A program made the position numbers and the translations under genes. Below, one piece after another: positions 51,193 through 57,551 of a stretch of DNA of 64,000 bases. Each line of letters opens with the position of its first letter. Within the stretch, counting starts at the first letter, position 1. Origin of the DNA: Comamonas flocculans. GTDB taxonomy: Bacteria > Pseudomonadota > Gammaproteobacteria > Burkholderiales > Burkholderiaceae_C. The stretch lies in NCBI RefSeq assembly GCF_007954405.1, contig NZ_CP042344.1, positions 310,001-374,000 on the forward strand, in the 5' to 3' direction. Below the pieces are notes generated by a model that had not been told where the DNA came from, searched no databases, and saw nothing but the letters and a program-made list of their open reading frames with translations.

Positions 51193-51218
51193 CGATGCCT
51201 TGCGATTACAAGGCATCG
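51193..51218. terminator. hairpin between soxB and the integrase gene
   Basis: CGATGCCTTG-CGATTA-CAAGGCATCG is a perfect ten-base-pair stem. It overlaps the last codons of the integrase and lies eight bases after soxB, so it can act on both converging transcripts. There is no T run on either side. Confidence 0.6.
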
Positions 51219-52231
51219 AGAGGGCTCAACACGCCCCGCCCGCCCTTGTTGAGCACATGCGTGTAGATCATCGTCGTACTCACATCCGCGTGGCCCAGCA
51301 GCTCTTGCACCGTGCGGATGTCGTAGCCCGATTGCAGCAAATGCGTGGCGAATGAATGGCGCAGCACGTGCGGTGACACCGGCTTGACCATCTGCGCCCG
51401 CTTGGCCGCCTCGCGCACCGCACGCTGCACCGATTCGGGGTAGACGTGGTGGCGCCGCTCCAGCGGTTCTCCCGTGCGCGCATCCGGGCGCGGATCGATC
51501 GAACGCACCGGTGATGGAAACACCCACTGCCAGGCCCAGACCTTGTCCACATTCGGGTACTTCACCGCCAGCGCATGCGGCAAATACACCCGCCCCAGCC
51601 CCGTTTCCAAATCCTTCTCGTGCAGCGCCCGCGCCTTGCACAACTGCGCCTGCAACGGCTCAATCAGGTTTTCGGGCAGCACCGTCACCCTGTCCTTGTC
51701 ACCCTTGCCCTCGCGGATCACGATCTCGCGCCGCGCGAATTCCACGTCCTTCACGCGCAGGCGCAGCGCCTCCATCAGCCGCATGCCCGTGCCGTAGAGC
51801 AACTGTGCGATCAGTCCCGTCGTGCCATCCATGTGCATCAACAGCAGCCGCACCTCGGCGGGCGTGAGCACCACCGGCAGCCGACGCGGTCTTTTCGCCT
51901 GCACCACCTCATCGAGCCAGGGCAACTCGACAGCCAGCACCTGTCGGTAGAGGTAGAGGATTGCCGCCTTCGCCTGGTTCTGCGTGGAGGCCGACACCTG
52001 CCTATCCACCGCCAGATGGCTCAGGAATTCCTCCACTTCCCGTGCGCCCATCTCTTGCGGATGGCGCTTGTTGTGATACAGAATGAAACGGCGCACCCAA
52101 TCCAGATAGGCCTGCTCGGTGCGGATGCTGTAGTGGCGAGTGCGCAGGTGAATGCGCATGCGCTCCAGCAGCTTGGGCGGCTTGGGGGCGGCCGTAGAGC
52201 CGTCGGGCGGAGGGAAGCTTGATGCATCCAT
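51206..52231 (-). CDS. intI: integron integrase (tyrosine recombinase, not IntI1)
   Basis: A 341-residue integrase. Catalytic residues are Arg151 ([11 protein letters not shown]), His288 and Arg291 ([14 protein letters not shown]), His314 ([10 protein letters not shown]) and Tyr323 ([11 protein letters not shown]). The extra segment specific to integron integrases is present ([20 protein letters not shown] to the [11 protein letters not shown] loop). It shares [18 protein letters not shown] and RRLPVVLTP stretches with IntI1 but differs in many positions, so it belongs to a related betaproteobacterial chromosomal type. A TTG lies two codons upstream; the ATG at 52231 is preferred. Confidence 0.93.
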   Translation of the reverse strand: MDASSFPPPDGSTAAPKPPKLLERMRIHLRTRHYSIRTEQAYLDWVRRFILYHNKRHPQEMGAREVEEFLSHLAVDRQVSASTQNQAKAAILYLYRQVLAVELPWLDEVVQAKRPRRLPVVLTPAEVRLLLMHMDGTTGLIAQLLYGTGMRLMEALRLRVKDVEFARREIVIREGKGDKDRVTVLPENLIEPLQAQLCKARALHEKDLETGLGRVYLPHALAVKYPNVDKVWAWQWVFPSPVRSIDPRPDARTGEPLERRHHVYPESVQRAVREAAKRAQMVKPVSPHVLRHSFATHLLQSGYDIRTVQELLGHADVSTTMIYTHVLNKGGRGVLSPLDAL

Positions 52232-52240
52232 CCGCAAAAT

Positions 52241-52256
52241 TTTAGGTTTGCCTAAA
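52241..52256. promoter_or_regulatory. palindromic operator-like site upstream of intI
   Basis: TTTAGG-TTTG-CCTAAA is a perfect inverted repeat nine bases before the integrase start codon. The sequence resembles sites of DtxR/MntR-type repressors, but no regulator is encoded nearby. It would cover the intI promoter or ribosome-binding region. The match to any regulator family is inference. Confidence 0.45.
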
Positions 52257-52347
52257 TGATCGAGAAATCCGGGTTTACGAGGGGATGGGCGGGTGTTGCG
52301 ACATGTTATTGTTCAAGAGGGCACTTGTTGAGTGCCGTCTAATTCCA

Positions 52348-52354
52348 GTTAGTC
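52348..52354 (+). other. candidate attI recombination point
   Basis: GTTAGTC lies 117 bases from the integrase start, in the position expected for attI, and is identical to the right end of the attC at 56162-56220. GTTGAGT at 52327-52333 is a second candidate. attI cannot be fixed from sequence alone. Confidence 0.35.
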
Positions 52355-52556
52355 CCATCAACCGTTTTATGCGCGCAGCCACTTGTTCCGGCGCTCTGCC
52401 CTGTTCCAAAGGTTTTCAAGCCTTTTTGGCATCCAGCGCTTGTGTAGCAAGCGCCACCAGCTATCGTTCTTGCAGCACTGCGCCGCTTTCGTGGCCCAGC
52501 GCTTTTTCGTGGGCTGCGCCCTTCTTCAAGTCCGGTCGCTCCCTTTTGGCCTTCGG
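52355..52556 (+). other. first cassette: no supported gene
   Basis: Between the attI candidate and the first attC there are about 200 bases with no convincing gene. An 81-codon frame starting ATG at 52369 runs into the attC (ending [15 protein letters not shown]) but has no ribosome-binding site, unusual composition (Ser, Ala, Cys-rich), and contains a dispersed repeat. It is best read as a non-coding cassette or leader. Confidence 0.5.
52413..52470 (-). repeat. dispersed palindromic repeat, copy 8, inside the first cassette
   Basis: On the reverse strand it reads AACGATAGCTGGTGGCGCTT, GCTACACAAGCGCTGGATGC and CAAAAAGGCTTGAAAA. The arms GCGCTTG and CAAGCGC pair around CTACA. The copy shows that this repeat, otherwise found among core chromosomal genes, also occurs in cassette DNA. 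Confidence 0.8.
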
Positions 52557-52616
52557 GTCTAACCCGGCGTTCAAGCCGACCCGCCTACGGCGGGCGGCTT
52601 ACCTTGGGCGTTAGGC
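52557..52616 (+). other. attC site of the first cassette
   Basis: GTCTAAC (R'') at 52557-52563 and GTTAGGC (R') at 52610-52616 enclose the imperfect palindrome CAAGCCGACCCGCCTACGGC followed by GGGCGGCTTA. Recombination would fall between G52610 and T52611, which is the left border of the aadA5 cassette. Confidence 0.85.
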
Positions 52617-52619
52617 ATC

Positions 52620-53408
52620 ATGGGTGAATTTTTCCCTGCACAAGTTTTCAAGCAGCTGTCCCACGCTCGCGCGGTGATCGAGCGCCATCTGGCTGCGACA
52701 CTGGACACAATCCACCTGTTCGGATCTGCGATCGATGGAGGGCTGAAGCCGGACAGCGACATAGACTTGCTCGTGACCGTCAGCGCCGCACCTAACGATT
52801 CGCTCCGGCAGGCGCTAATGCTCGATTTGCTGAAAGTCTCATCACCGCCAGGCGATGGCGGAACATGGCGACCGCTGGAGCTAACTGTTGTCGCTCGAAG
52901 CGAAGTAGTGCCTTGGCGCTATCCGGCGCGGCGTGAGCTTCAGTTCGGTGAGTGGCTCCGCCACGACATCCTTTCCGGAACGTTCGAGCCTGCCGTTCTG
53001 GATCACGATCTTGCGATTTTGCTGACCAAGGCGAGGCAACACAGCCTTGCGCTTCTAGGCCCATCCGCAGCCACGTTTTTCGAGCCGGTGCCGAAGGAGC
53101 ATTTCTCCAAGGCGCTTTTCGACACTATTGCCCAGTGGAATGCAGAGTCGGATTGGAAGGGTGACGAGCGGAACGTCGTTCTTGCTCTTGCTCGCATTTG
53201 GTACAGCGCTTCAACTGGTCTCATTGCTCCTAAGGACGTTGCTGCCGCATGGGTATCGGAGCGTTTGCCTGCCGAGCATCGGCCCCTCATCTGCAAGGCA
53301 CGCGCGGCGTACCTGGGTAGCGAGGACGACGACCTAGCAATGCGCGTCGAAGAGACGGCCGCGTTCGTTCGATATGCCAAAGCAACGATTGAGAGAATCT
53401 TGCGTTGA
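52620..53408 (+). CDS. aadA5: streptomycin/spectinomycin adenylyltransferase AadA5
   Basis: A 262-residue enzyme that adenylylates streptomycin and spectinomycin. The nucleotidyltransferase motif is LFGSAIDGGLKPDSDIDLLV, and PARRELQFGEWLRHDIL and KGDERNVVLALARIWYS follow as in all AadA proteins. The N terminus MGEFFPAQVFKQLSHARAVI and the rest match aadA5 as I remember it. It begins nine bases after the cassette border, has its own attC downstream, and in clinical strains usually follows dfrA17. Here dfrA17 is absent. Confidence 0.93.
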   Translation: MGEFFPAQVFKQLSHARAVIERHLAATLDTIHLFGSAIDGGLKPDSDIDLLVTVSAAPNDSLRQALMLDLLKVSSPPGDGGTWRPLELTVVARSEVVPWRYPARRELQFGEWLRHDILSGTFEPAVLDHDLAILLTKARQHSLALLGPSAATFFEPVPKEHFSKALFDTIAQWNAESDWKGDERNVVLALARIWYSASTGLIAPKDVAAAWVSERLPAEHRPLICKARAAYLGSEDDDLAMRVEETAAFVRYAKATIERILR

Positions 53409-53454
53409 GCGGCATGTGCGAAAAGTGCATCGACCCGCGCCGAGGGCATCTGAT

Positions 53455-53511
53455 GCCTAACTCGGCGTTCAAGCGGACGGGCTGCGCCCGCCGCTCAACT
53501 ATGCGTTAGAT
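53455..53511 (+). other. attC site of the aadA5 cassette
   Basis: GCCTAAC at 53455-53461 and GTTAGAT at 53505-53511 enclose the palindrome CAAGCGGACGGGCTGCGCCC followed by GCCGCTCAA. This is the standard aadA-type attC; the class 1 3' conserved segment starts right after G53505. Confidence 0.92.
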
Positions 53512-53613
53512 GCACTAAGCACATAATTGCTCACAGCCAAACTATCAGGTCAAGTCTGCTTTTATTATTTTTAAGCGTGCATAATAAGCCCTACACAAAT
53601 TGGGAGATATATC

Positions 53614-53961
53614 ATGAAAGGCTGGCTTTTTCTTGTTATCGCAATAGTTGGCGAAGTAATCGCAACATCCGCATTAAAATCTAGCGAGGGCTTTACTAAG
53701 CTTGCCCCTTCCGCCGTTGTCATAATCGGTTATGGCATCGCATTTTATTTTCTTTCTCTGGTTCTGAAATCCATCCCTGTCGGTGTTGCTTATGCAGTCT
53801 GGTCGGGACTCGGCGTCGTCATAATTACAGCCATTGCCTGGTTGCTTCATGGGCAAAAGCTTGATGCGTGGGGCTTTGTAGGTATGGGGCTCATAATTGC
53901 TGCCTTTTTGCTCGCCCGATCCCCATCGTGGAAGTCGCTGCGGAGGCCGACGCCATGGTGA
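53614..53961 (+). CDS. qacEdelta1: truncated small multidrug resistance exporter QacE-delta-1
   Basis: A 115-residue protein. Residues 1 to about 94 are a QacE-type SMR exporter ([20 protein letters not shown] with the essential Glu, then [14 protein letters not shown]). The end ([15 protein letters not shown]) is foreign and replaces the last helix, as in the qacE-delta-1 of class 1 integrons. It confers at most weak resistance to quaternary ammonium biocides. It overlaps sul1 by seven bases. Confidence 0.95.
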   Translation: MKGWLFLVIAIVGEVIATSALKSSEGFTKLAPSAVVIIGYGIAFYFLSLVLKSIPVGVAYAVWSGLGVVIITAIAWLLHGQKLDAWGFVGMGLIIAAFLLARSPSWKSLRRPTPW

Positions 53962-54794
53962 CGGTGTTCGGCATTCTGAATCTCACCGAGGACTCCTTCT
54001 TCGATGAGAGCCGGCGGCTAGACCCCGCCGGCGCTGTCACCGCGGCGATCGAAATGCTGCGAGTCGGATCAGACGTCGTGGATGTCGGACCGGCCGCCAG
54101 CCATCCGGACGCGAGGCCTGTATCGCCGGCCGATGAGATCAGACGTATTGCGCCGCTCTTAGACGCCCTGTCCGATCAGATGCACCGTGTTTCAATCGAC
54201 AGCTTCCAACCGGAAACCCAGCGCTATGCGCTCAAGCGCGGCGTGGGCTACCTGAACGATATCCAAGGATTTCCTGACCCTGCGCTCTATCCCGATATTG
54301 CTGAGGCGGACTGCAGGCTGGTGGTTATGCACTCAGCGCAGCGGGATGGCATCGCCACCCGCACCGGTCACCTTCGACCCGAAGACGCGCTCGACGAGAT
54401 TGTGCGGTTCTTCGAGGCGCGGGTTTCCGCCTTGCGACGGAGCGGGGTCGCTGCCGACCGGCTCATCCTCGATCCGGGGATGGGATTTTTCTTGAGCCCC
54501 GCACCGGAAACATCGCTGCACGTGCTGTCGAACCTTCAAAAGCTGAAGTCGGCGTTGGGGCTTCCGCTATTGGTCTCGGTGTCGCGGAAATCCTTCTTGG
54601 GCGCCACCGTTGGCCTTCCTGTAAAGGATCTGGGTCCAGCGAGCCTTGCGGCGGAACTTCACGCGATCGGCAATGGCGCTGACTACGTCCGCACCCACGC
54701 GCCTGGAGATCTGCGAAGCGCAATCACCTTCTCGGAAACCCTCGCGAAATTTCGCAGTCGCGACGCCAGAGACCGAGGGTTAGATCATGCCTAG
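53955..54794 (+). CDS. sul1: sulfonamide-resistant dihydropteroate synthase Sul1
   Basis: A 279-residue DHPS that makes dihydropteroate but does not bind sulfonamides. Motifs are [50 protein letters not shown] and [15 protein letters not shown]. Length (840 bp) and sequence agree with the sul1 of class 1 integrons. The start is the ATG at 53955. In class 1 integrons it is part of the fixed 3' conserved segment and not a cassette; here it lies within a cassette array. Confidence 0.97.
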   Translation: MVTVFGILNLTEDSFFDESRRLDPAGAVTAAIEMLRVGSDVVDVGPAASHPDARPVSPADEIRRIAPLLDALSDQMHRVSIDSFQPETQRYALKRGVGYLNDIQGFPDPALYPDIAEADCRLVVMHSAQRDGIATRTGHLRPEDALDEIVRFFEARVSALRRSGVAADRLILDPGMGFFLSPAPETSLHVLSNLQKLKSALGLPLLVSVSRKSFLGATVGLPVKDLGPASLAAELHAIGNGADYVRTHAPGDLRSAITFSETLAKFRSRDARDRGLDHA

Positions 54795-54921
54795 CATTCA
54801 CCTTCCGGCCGCCCGCTAGCGGACCCTGGTCAGGTTCCGCGAAGGTGGGCGCAGACATGCTGGGCTCGTCAGGATCAAACTGCACTATGAGGCGGCGGTT
54901 CATACCGCGCCAGGGGAGCGA

Positions 54922-54980
54922 ATGGACAGCGAGGAGCCTCCGAACGTTCGGGTCGCCTGCTCGGGTGATATCGACGAGGT
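54922..54980 (+). pseudogene. orf5 of the class 1 3' conserved segment, cut after about 20 codons
   Basis: The ATG at 54922 starts MDSEEPPNVRVACSGDIDEV, the N terminus of the GNAT acetyltransferase called orf5 that follows sul1. From memory the intact protein continues VRLMHDAAA. After GAGGTT at 54975-54980 the sequence here changes to the next cassette. All later parts of orf5 are missing, and orf6 and tni genes are not present. Confidence 0.85.
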
Positions 54981-54985
54981 TAGGG
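54979..54985 (+). other. cassette-like junction between orf5 and the next cassette
   Basis: GTTAGGG. Left of it is orf5; right of it is the first base of a cassette whose ATG is at 54989. The GTT fits the integrase crossover consensus GTTRRRY except for the last base. A simple microhomology join is also possible, since from memory orf5 has GGCTCATG slightly downstream as well. Confidence 0.65.
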
Positions 54986-54988
54986 CTC

Positions 54989-55342
54989 ATGTTGCTAGAT
55001 GCGCTGCTCGCCCAGGTTCAGAGGATTGTGGTCGCGCCTCGCTGGGAGTACCCGGATGCGCCCGGATCGGCGCACGTGCCAGATCTGGCCTCACAGCTTA
55101 CGCCGGAAGACTTTGTGGCACTGCGCGCCACGACTGCCGGCAGCTTCATCCTAGATCTGCTTGAGTCCTTCGAGGTTGCCTTAAACGACGATTGGTTGCC
55201 CTTCGAGCTTGCTGGCCTGCCTCTACCGCTGGCCAGAGAGTTCTTGAGGCAGCTTGGCGCTTACATTCGGGAGCACCACCAACTGGTTCCCCTTGAGCAG
55301 GCGCGCACCATGCATCGGGCGCTCGTGGAGCAAGTAGCATGA
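54989..55342 (+). CDS. cassette protein of unknown function (117 residues)
   Basis: The ATG at 54989 lies eight to ten bases after the cassette border, the usual place for a cassette gene. The protein MLLDALLAQVQRIVVAPRWE and on is soluble, Leu/Ala-rich and mostly helical, with an aromatic-acidic stretch (LNDDWLPFELAGLPLP). No domain is recognised, and there is no signal peptide or membrane segment. The reading frame is open upstream through orf5, but that part is not its own. Its stop is next to the attC. Confidence 0.7.
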   Translation: MLLDALLAQVQRIVVAPRWEYPDAPGSAHVPDLASQLTPEDFVALRATTAGSFILDLLESFEVALNDDWLPFELAGLPLPLAREFLRQLGAYIREHHQLVPLEQARTMHRALVEQVA

Positions 55343-55343
55343 G

Positions 55344-55403
55344 CCCTAACAATTCGTCCAAGCCGACGCCGCTTCGCGGCGCGGCTTAACTCAGGTGTTA
55401 GAA
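55344..55403 (+). other. attC site
   Basis: CCCTAAC and GTTAGAA enclose CAAGCCGACGCCGCTTCGCG followed by GCGCGGCTTAA. The outer simple sites deviate slightly from consensus (C and A at the ends), but the palindrome is intact. Confidence 0.83.
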
Positions 55404-55414
55404 GGTAATTGTTC

Positions 55415-55684
55415 ATGAGCTCAAAAAAAGTATTTGGTGTGCTTTTGACAGAACAGGCTTGGAATGAACTGGGTTCTGCATTGGAGCCATACACAAGTAC
55501 AGGCTCGTTGGGTCGGTACATCTACTGCGAAGAAGTTAAAACAGGTGGTCAATATTTTGTTATGGTAGCTACCTGCAAAAATACCGATGGAAGCTCATTT
55601 ACCGCTGAATTAGCTATTCATCACCATTTCGTAAAAATGTTTATTTCCGGCAATGAGAAAACAGAAATTGGATTCATAAAATAA
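55415..55684 (+). CDS. cassette protein of unknown function (89 residues)
   Basis: A small protein starting MSSKKVFGVLLTEQAWNELG. It has a central YIYCEEVKTGGQYFVMVATC stretch and ends NEKTEIGFIK, most likely a small alpha/beta fold. Base composition is much more AT-rich than the chromosome, as for most cassette genes, which points to a foreign source. A TTG two codons upstream is less likely than the ATG at 55415. No family is recognised. Confidence 0.7.
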   Translation: MSSKKVFGVLLTEQAWNELGSALEPYTSTGSLGRYIYCEEVKTGGQYFVMVATCKNTDGSSFTAELAIHHHFVKMFISGNEKTEIGFIK

Positions 55685-55695
55685 ATGAGCTTAGT

Positions 55696-55755
55696 TTCTA
55701 ACCCATTGCTCAAGCCGACCCGCCTACGGCGGGCGGCTTATCTTGCTCGTTAGAT
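55696..55755 (+). other. attC site
   Basis: TTCTAAC and GTTAGAT enclose CAAGCCGACCCGCCTACGGC followed by GGGCGGCTTA. The 30-base centre is identical to that of the attC at 52557-52616, so the two cassettes may come from the same source array. Confidence 0.88.
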
Positions 55756-55766
55756 TGAAAGATATC

Positions 55767-56159
55767 ATGCGTTACTTTTTTCTCCTGTTGTTTGCGCTGT
55801 TCCTTTCTGTCGCCCAAGCCCATACGTACAAATGTAAAGACAAAAACGGAAACTGGACAGAGCAAGCATGTCCAGATTATGAGCAGCGAAAACAAGAAGA
55901 AATCAACAAGCTTTCCAAGCAAATCGAAATGAAAAATTGGGAGCCTCGGATTGGCATGTCTGCTAGTGAGGTTAGCCAAGTTATAAAGTCCGATCAATGC
56001 CGTTCCACGAAGGCGTATAAGTGGTGCGGCCCATTTAAAATCAATGCCACCAAAACCGCAAGAGGCACAAGAGAGCAATGGGTGTTTACTAATTACAACG
56101 GAATGCCTCTCTGGTATTTGTATTTTGATAATGGTATTTTAGTCACCATTCAAGATTAA
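55767..56159 (+). CDS. cassette protein: exported, DUF4124-like
   Basis: A 130-residue protein with a signal peptide (MRYFFLLLFALFLSVAQA) followed by HTYKCKDKNGNWTEQACPDY, which matches DUF4124, a short motif of Cys-containing periplasmic proteins. After a charged linker the C-terminal part (IGMSASEVSQVIKSDQCRST and WVFTNYNGMPLWYLYFDNG) resembles SmpA/OmlA-like or SH3-type beta modules. The function is unknown. It is AT-rich. The start 12 bases after the cassette border is typical. Confidence 0.78.
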   Translation: MRYFFLLLFALFLSVAQAHTYKCKDKNGNWTEQACPDYEQRKQEEINKLSKQIEMKNWEPRIGMSASEVSQVIKSDQCRSTKAYKWCGPFKINATKTARGTREQWVFTNYNGMPLWYLYFDNGILVTIQD

Positions 56160-56161
56160 TG

Positions 56162-56220
56162 TTCCAACTATTCGTCCCAGCCGACCGCCTACGGCGGCGG
56201 ATGAACTCAAGGCGTTAGTC
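56162..56220 (+). other. attC site
   Basis: TTCCAAC and GTTAGTC enclose CAGCCGACCGCCTACGGCGG followed by CGGATGAA. The right end GTTAGTC is the same as in the attI candidate. Confidence 0.85.
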
Positions 56221-56223
56221 CAT

Positions 56224-56772
56224 ATGAAACCCATCACTGTTGGCGAGTTGTTGCACTGGTCGTACGCAAACCTCGCAATGGCGCACTCAGCTGTCACTAC
56301 CCAGGCGGAAGGCTACGGGCGCACGCACTTTATGGTTAGGGCTCGTCTGTATAAAGGACTTAACGCCGGAACTATGAGTATCGGCCCACTCGCTGACGAT
56401 GAACGTCTCAAGATGGTCTTGCCACAGGCCTGCTGCTATTGCGGCAGTCGAGAGCATCTTTCCGCGGATCACCTCATTCCTACAAAGAAGGGCGGCGCTA
56501 ACACTGGAGACAATCTCGTCTGGGCATGCAGAAAATGTAATAGCTCAAAGGGTGCTACCGATGCACTCGAATGGTTGGCTCAAAGGAAGCAGTTTCCACC
56601 GTTGCTACTGCTCCGGCGATATCTGAAACTTGCAATCGAGTTGTGCCGCGAGCGAGGGTTAATGAATACGCCATTGGAGAATACCTTCGAGGTGCCGTTC
56701 TCGCTTACTGCTGTGCCCTTATCATATCCAAAGCCAAGTCAGCTCACACTTTGGGTCGCGAATGTGGCCTAA
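56224..56772 (+). CDS. cassette protein: HNH endonuclease domain
   Basis: A 182-residue protein. Residues 69-108 form an HNH/zinc module: CCYCGSREHLSADHLIPTKK (Cys70/Cys73, Asp82-His83), then GGANTGDNLVWACRKCNSSK with Asn97 and the second Cys pair (Cys102, Cys105). The N-terminal 60 residues are likely a specificity or helical part, and a C-terminal helical extension follows. HNH cassettes may be restriction, toxin or homing nucleases; the sequence does not say which. The stop codon lies inside the attC. Confidence 0.82.
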   Translation: MKPITVGELLHWSYANLAMAHSAVTTQAEGYGRTHFMVRARLYKGLNAGTMSIGPLADDERLKMVLPQACCYCGSREHLSADHLIPTKKGGANTGDNLVWACRKCNSSKGATDALEWLAQRKQFPPLLLLRRYLKLAIELCRERGLMNTPLENTFEVPFSLTAVPLSYPKPSQLTLWVANVA

Positions 56773-56825
56773 CATTTCGTCGCAGCCGACCGCCTGCGGC
56801 GGCGGCTGAACTCAGGGCGTTGGGC
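56767..56825 (+). other. attC site
   Basis: GCCTAAC and GTTGGGC enclose CAGCCGACCGCCTGCGGCGG followed by CGGCTGAA. Both simple sites match the RYYYAAC/GTTRRRY consensus. Confidence 0.9.
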
Positions 56826-56858
56826 GCCACATTTACAGTCAGCTCTGGGGGGAGATTT

Positions 56859-57494
56859 ATGGCAACAGATCAGCGATCCATCTTCGTGGCGTATGCCTAT
56901 ACCTTGTATGACCGTCGCGACTACCGCAAAGTCTTTACATCTCTTGAAAAGGCGTTTGGTGTCAAGTTCATCTTCGCCGACGAGAAGATCACCAACATGC
57001 ACATCATGCAGAAGATCATCTCGTACATCCAAGCAGCGGATTTCTCCATTTACGACATCAGTGGCTGGAATCCGAATGTCACTCTGGAGCTCGGAATCGG
57101 GATGATGAGTCAGAAGGACTGGTACATCCTTGTGAATCCGGACAAGACTCCGAATCAGGAAGTACCGAGCGACATCAAGGGAATCGACCGAATTCAGTAC
57201 ACCAGCTTCTCAGATCTCGAGGATCGCTTGGCGGCGTTATTGAGCCAACGGTACTCAAAGGTCGAACGGCAGTCTCTCGACCAATACATCGAATCTCTAC
57301 AGGCCACCGTGGTTGAGCTGCTCGCGGGAAATCCTGGCCTCACGATGGCTGACATATCGAAATTTCTTCAACTAAATCTGCAACTCACTCAAGCCGTTGT
57401 TCTTCCTCTTGCGGCCGCGGGAAAGATCGAGAGTCGAGGGATCAAACGCTGGACCAAGTACTACATTCAAGGCCAAGCTCCTGATCCCGCCTGA
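56859..57494 (+). CDS. cassette protein: TIR-like/NDT-like domain with winged-helix tail
   Basis: A 211-residue protein in two parts. Residues 5-130 look like a TIR or nucleoside 2-deoxyribosyltransferase-type fold: SIFVAYAYT at the first strand, then DISGWNPNVTLELGIG with the conserved acidic residue Glu77 at the position of the catalytic Glu in such enzymes. Residues 155-205 resemble a winged helix (MADISKFLQLNLQLTQAVVL, AAAGKIESRGIKRW). The ATG at 56859 has GGGGGGAG just upstream. A nucleotide-cleaving defence role is plausible but inferred. Confidence 0.7.
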   Translation: MATDQRSIFVAYAYTLYDRRDYRKVFTSLEKAFGVKFIFADEKITNMHIMQKIISYIQAADFSIYDISGWNPNVTLELGIGMMSQKDWYILVNPDKTPNQEVPSDIKGIDRIQYTSFSDLEDRLAALLSQRYSKVERQSLDQYIESLQATVVELLAGNPGLTMADISKFLQLNLQLTQAVVLPLAAAGKIESRGIKRWTKYYIQGQAPDPA

Positions 57495-57495
57495 C

Positions 57496-57551
57496 GCCCA
57501 ACCCTTCCTTCCAGCGGACGCCTTCGGCGCCGCTGAAGTCAAACGTTAGAT
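57496..57551 (+). other. attC site, last in the array
   Basis: GCCCAAC and GTTAGAT enclose CAGCGGACGCCTTCGGCGCC followed by GCTGAAGT. Its right end overlaps the ATG of the next small frame. No attC is seen after this point. Confidence 0.87.

Larger units (their letters stand above)
52611..54979 (+). mobile_element. class 1 integron segment (aadA5, qacE-delta-1, sul1, truncated orf5) embedded in the array
   Basis: This 2.37-kb stretch starts at the left border of the aadA5 cassette and ends in orf5 of the class 1 3' conserved segment, where GTT joins the next cassette. The 3' segment sequence after the aadA5 attC (TTAGATGCACTAAGCACATA and on) is that of clinical class 1 integrons. No class 1 integrase gene, IRi, tniA or IS is seen. 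Each end sits at G|TTRRR, as for a cassette. Confidence 0.85.
51206..57551. mobile_element. integron: integrase gene plus cassette array with six attC sites
   Basis: A reverse-strand integron integrase gene is followed by a forward array with attC sites at 52557, 53455, 55344, 55696, 56162, 56767 and 57496 (start positions; the one at 53455 is the aadA5 attC). Most share the central pattern CAGCCGACCGCCTACGGCGG or a close variant. Array genes include aadA5, qacE-delta-1, sul1, an HNH protein, a TIR-like protein and orphans. The array lies between soxB and ordinary chromosomal genes, so it is probably chromosomal. Confidence 0.88.

Noticed and set aside
51206..52231. Integrase as class 1 IntI1
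   Set aside because: Despite shared motifs, many residues differ from IntI1 as I remember it, and the 5' conserved segment sequences before aadA5 are absent.
52369..52614. An 81-codon frame in the first cassette as a gene
   Set aside because: It runs through the attC, contains a dispersed repeat, has no ribosome-binding site and shows odd composition.
52557..57551. Regularly spaced palindromes as a CRISPR array
   Set aside because: The units are attC sites of about 60 bases with variable spacing and genes between them; there are no short identical repeats with unique spacers and no cas genes.
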